This document shows positions 7,356 to 8,447 of a stretch of 8,447 bases of DNA, one piece after another (position 1 is the stretch's first letter; every line of letters starts with the position of its first letter). The DNA is from Dysgonamonadaceae bacterium (GTDB lineage: Bacteria > Bacteroidota > Bacteroidia > Bacteroidales > Azobacteroidaceae), in NCBI GenBank assembly GCA_031256015.1, contig JAIRRK010000044.1:1-8447 (forward strand), in the 5' to 3' direction. The notes beneath the pieces are model-generated. The model ran no database searches, was not told the origin of the DNA, and saw only the letters and a list, made by a program, of their open reading frames with translations. The position numbers were made by a program, and so were the translations under genes.

Positions 7356-7385
7356 TTCGGCGAAGTTCTACTTCATCAGTTTAGA

Positions 7386-7859
7386 ATGGATAAAGATAGT
7401 AAAATACGAGAAATCGTAAAGCAAAAATTCACCGATTATTTAACACTCAACAAGTGTAGAAAAACTCCGGAAAGGTATGCCATTCTGGATCTTATCTATG
7501 CCGAATCTCGGCATTTTGATATGGATTCGCTTTATAAAGCAATGAACGAACGAAATTTCAGAGTAAGTCGGGCAACCCTTTATAATACCATGCAACTTTT
7601 GCTGGAATGCGATTTGGTACTCAAACATCAGTTCGGACAAAATTTATCTTTTTATGAAAGAGCTTATAACAATGATTTTCATCATCATTTAATTTGCTCC
7701 AATTGTCATAAAATACAAGAATATAAAGACACGGAACTAAAAACACTTATCCGAAGCAAAAAAATAAGAGGTTTTTATCCGGAACATTACAGCCTGTATA
7801 TTTACGGATTATGCAGCAAATGCTCGAAAGAATTAAAAAAATTACAAAAATCAATCTAA
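7386..7859 (+). CDS. Fur-family transcriptional regulator
   Basis: This is a 157-residue metal-responsive repressor of the Fur/PerR/Zur family, with the ATG at 7386 chosen because the upstream in-frame TTG overlaps the promoter. The N-terminal winged helix (~12-85) contains RKTPERYAILDLIY, then HFDMDSLYKAM, then the recognition helix FRVSRATLYNTMQLLLECDL. The C-terminal dimerisation and metal domain has E91, the His cluster H99-H100-H101, and two CxxC pairs, C104/C107 (ICSNC) and C143/C146 (LCSKC), which form the structural zinc site of the family. The His run reads HHH where many Fur proteins have HHDH. Whether it senses iron, peroxide (PerR) or zinc cannot be told from sequence alone. It is followed 15 bases later by purA, so it is probably the first gene of a shared transcript. 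Autoregulation is plausible, but I found no clear operator. Confidence 0.92.
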   Translation: MDKDSKIREIVKQKFTDYLTLNKCRKTPERYAILDLIYAESRHFDMDSLYKAMNERNFRVSRATLYNTMQLLLECDLVLKHQFGQNLSFYERAYNNDFHHHLICSNCHKIQEYKDTELKTLIRSKKIRGFYPEHYSLYIYGLCSKCSKELKKLQKSI

Positions 7860-7874
7860 ATAAATAAACTGCTA

Positions 7875-8447
7875 ATGAAAGTTGATGTTTTACTCGGTCT
7901 CCAATGGGGAGATGAAGGGAAAGGAAAAATAGTGGATGTTCTGACTCCGAACTACGACATTGTTGCACGGTTTCAAGGAGGGCCGAATGCAGGGCATACG
8001 CTTGAATTTGAAAATCAGAAATATGTTCTTCGTTCCATTCCGTCCGGAATTTTTCAAGGAGGAAAAATCAATATTATCGGAAATGGTGTTGTTTTGGACC
8101 CCGCCCTTTTCAAAGAAGAAGTCGAAGCATTGGAAGCATCGGGACACGATTTAACGAAACAACTCTATATCTCCGAAAAGGCTCACCTGATTTTACCTAC
8201 TCACCGCTTATTGGACGCCGCTTATGAAGCTCTAAAAGGAAACGAAAAAATCGGTACGACCGGAAAAGGTATCGGTCCGACTTATACGGATAAAATCAGC
8301 CGGAACGGTGTTCGAGTAGGCGATATCGAGCATGATTTCGAAGAAAAATACCGTGTCGCCATCGCCCGTCATAAAAAAATATTGGAACAAATGAATTATT
8401 CCTATGATTTGGCTCCATTGGAAAAAGCTTTCTTCGAAGGAATAAAA
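7875..8447 (+). CDS. purA: Adenylosuccinate synthetase, N-terminal part (cut by window edge)
   Basis: This cytoplasmic enzyme catalyses GTP-dependent joining of IMP and aspartate to adenylosuccinate, the first committed step to AMP. The visible 191 codons are open to the right edge; the family is about 425-430 residues, so a little under half is seen. Motifs are intact: the GTP/IMP loop GLQWGDEGKGKIVD (8-21) with catalytic Asp13, then GGPNAGHT with the conserved His, then IGNGVVLDP and GTTGKGIGPTYTDK. The ATG at 7875 gives the standard N-terminus directly ahead of the glycine-rich loop. The 15-base gap from the Fur-family gene, with no promoter or terminator between them, indicates co-transcription. 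Confidence 0.97.
   Translation, partial: MKVDVLLGLQWGDEGKGKIVDVLTPNYDIVARFQGGPNAGHTLEFENQKYVLRSIPSGIFQGGKINIIGNGVVLDPALFKEEVEALEASGHDLTKQLYISEKAHLILPTHRLLDAAYEALKGNEKIGTTGKGIGPTYTDKISRNGVRVGDIEHDFEEKYRVAIARHKKILEQMNYSYDLAPLEKAFFEGIK

Noticed and set aside
7353..7386. In-frame TTG at 7353 as the start of the Fur-family gene, giving 168 residues
   Set aside because: It lies inside the -7 promoter element, adds residues not typical of the family, and a standard ATG follows at 7386.
7890..8154. Open frames on both strands overlapping the start of purA
   Set aside because: The purA frame through this stretch carries intact GTP-binding and IMP-binding motifs; the others are shadows.

Overview
This window reads as chromosomal DNA of a Bacteroidetes, most likely a member of Bacteroidales. 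The evidence is an AT-rich composition, promoter elements of the Bacteroidetes type (TTTG at about -33 and TAnnTTTG at about -7), signal peptides ending in A-Q, weak Shine-Dalgarno sequences, and a gene set I recognise from Bacteroides and its relatives (an RprX/RprY-like two-component pair, and a bacterial dipeptidyl peptidase III near Fur-family and purA genes). The genus cannot be fixed by eye. All genes are on the + strand.

Region 1 (2-3027) is a tight cluster. It holds a sensor histidine kinase cut by the left edge (RprX-like), its OmpR-family response regulator (RprY-like), and, 6 bases further on, an exported TPR-repeat protein. The spacing suggests one transcript.

Region 2 (3028-4540) starts with a 248-bp gap carrying a textbook Bacteroidetes promoter. 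Two small secreted beta-barrel outer membrane proteins of 197 and 161 residues follow. A 13-bp hairpin follows the first and an intrinsic terminator follows the second.

Region 3 (4541-7293) has a promoter abutting that terminator. It drives a zinc metallopeptidase of the DPP III family (M49) that appears to be a lipoprotein. An 8-base overlap leads into an AlkD-like HEAT-repeat protein whose usual catalytic positions look substituted.

Region 4 (7294-8447) has another promoter, a Fur-family metal-responsive regulator, and 15 bases later the first 191 codons of purA (adenylosuccinate synthetase), cut by the right edge. Fur and purA look co-transcribed.

Most of the window is ordinary core-genome content. 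I see no CRISPR, mobile element, tRNA or rRNA, and no clear new system. The observations most worth a second look are the AlkD-like protein with a degenerate active site coupled to an exported DPP III, and the Fur-purA arrangement.
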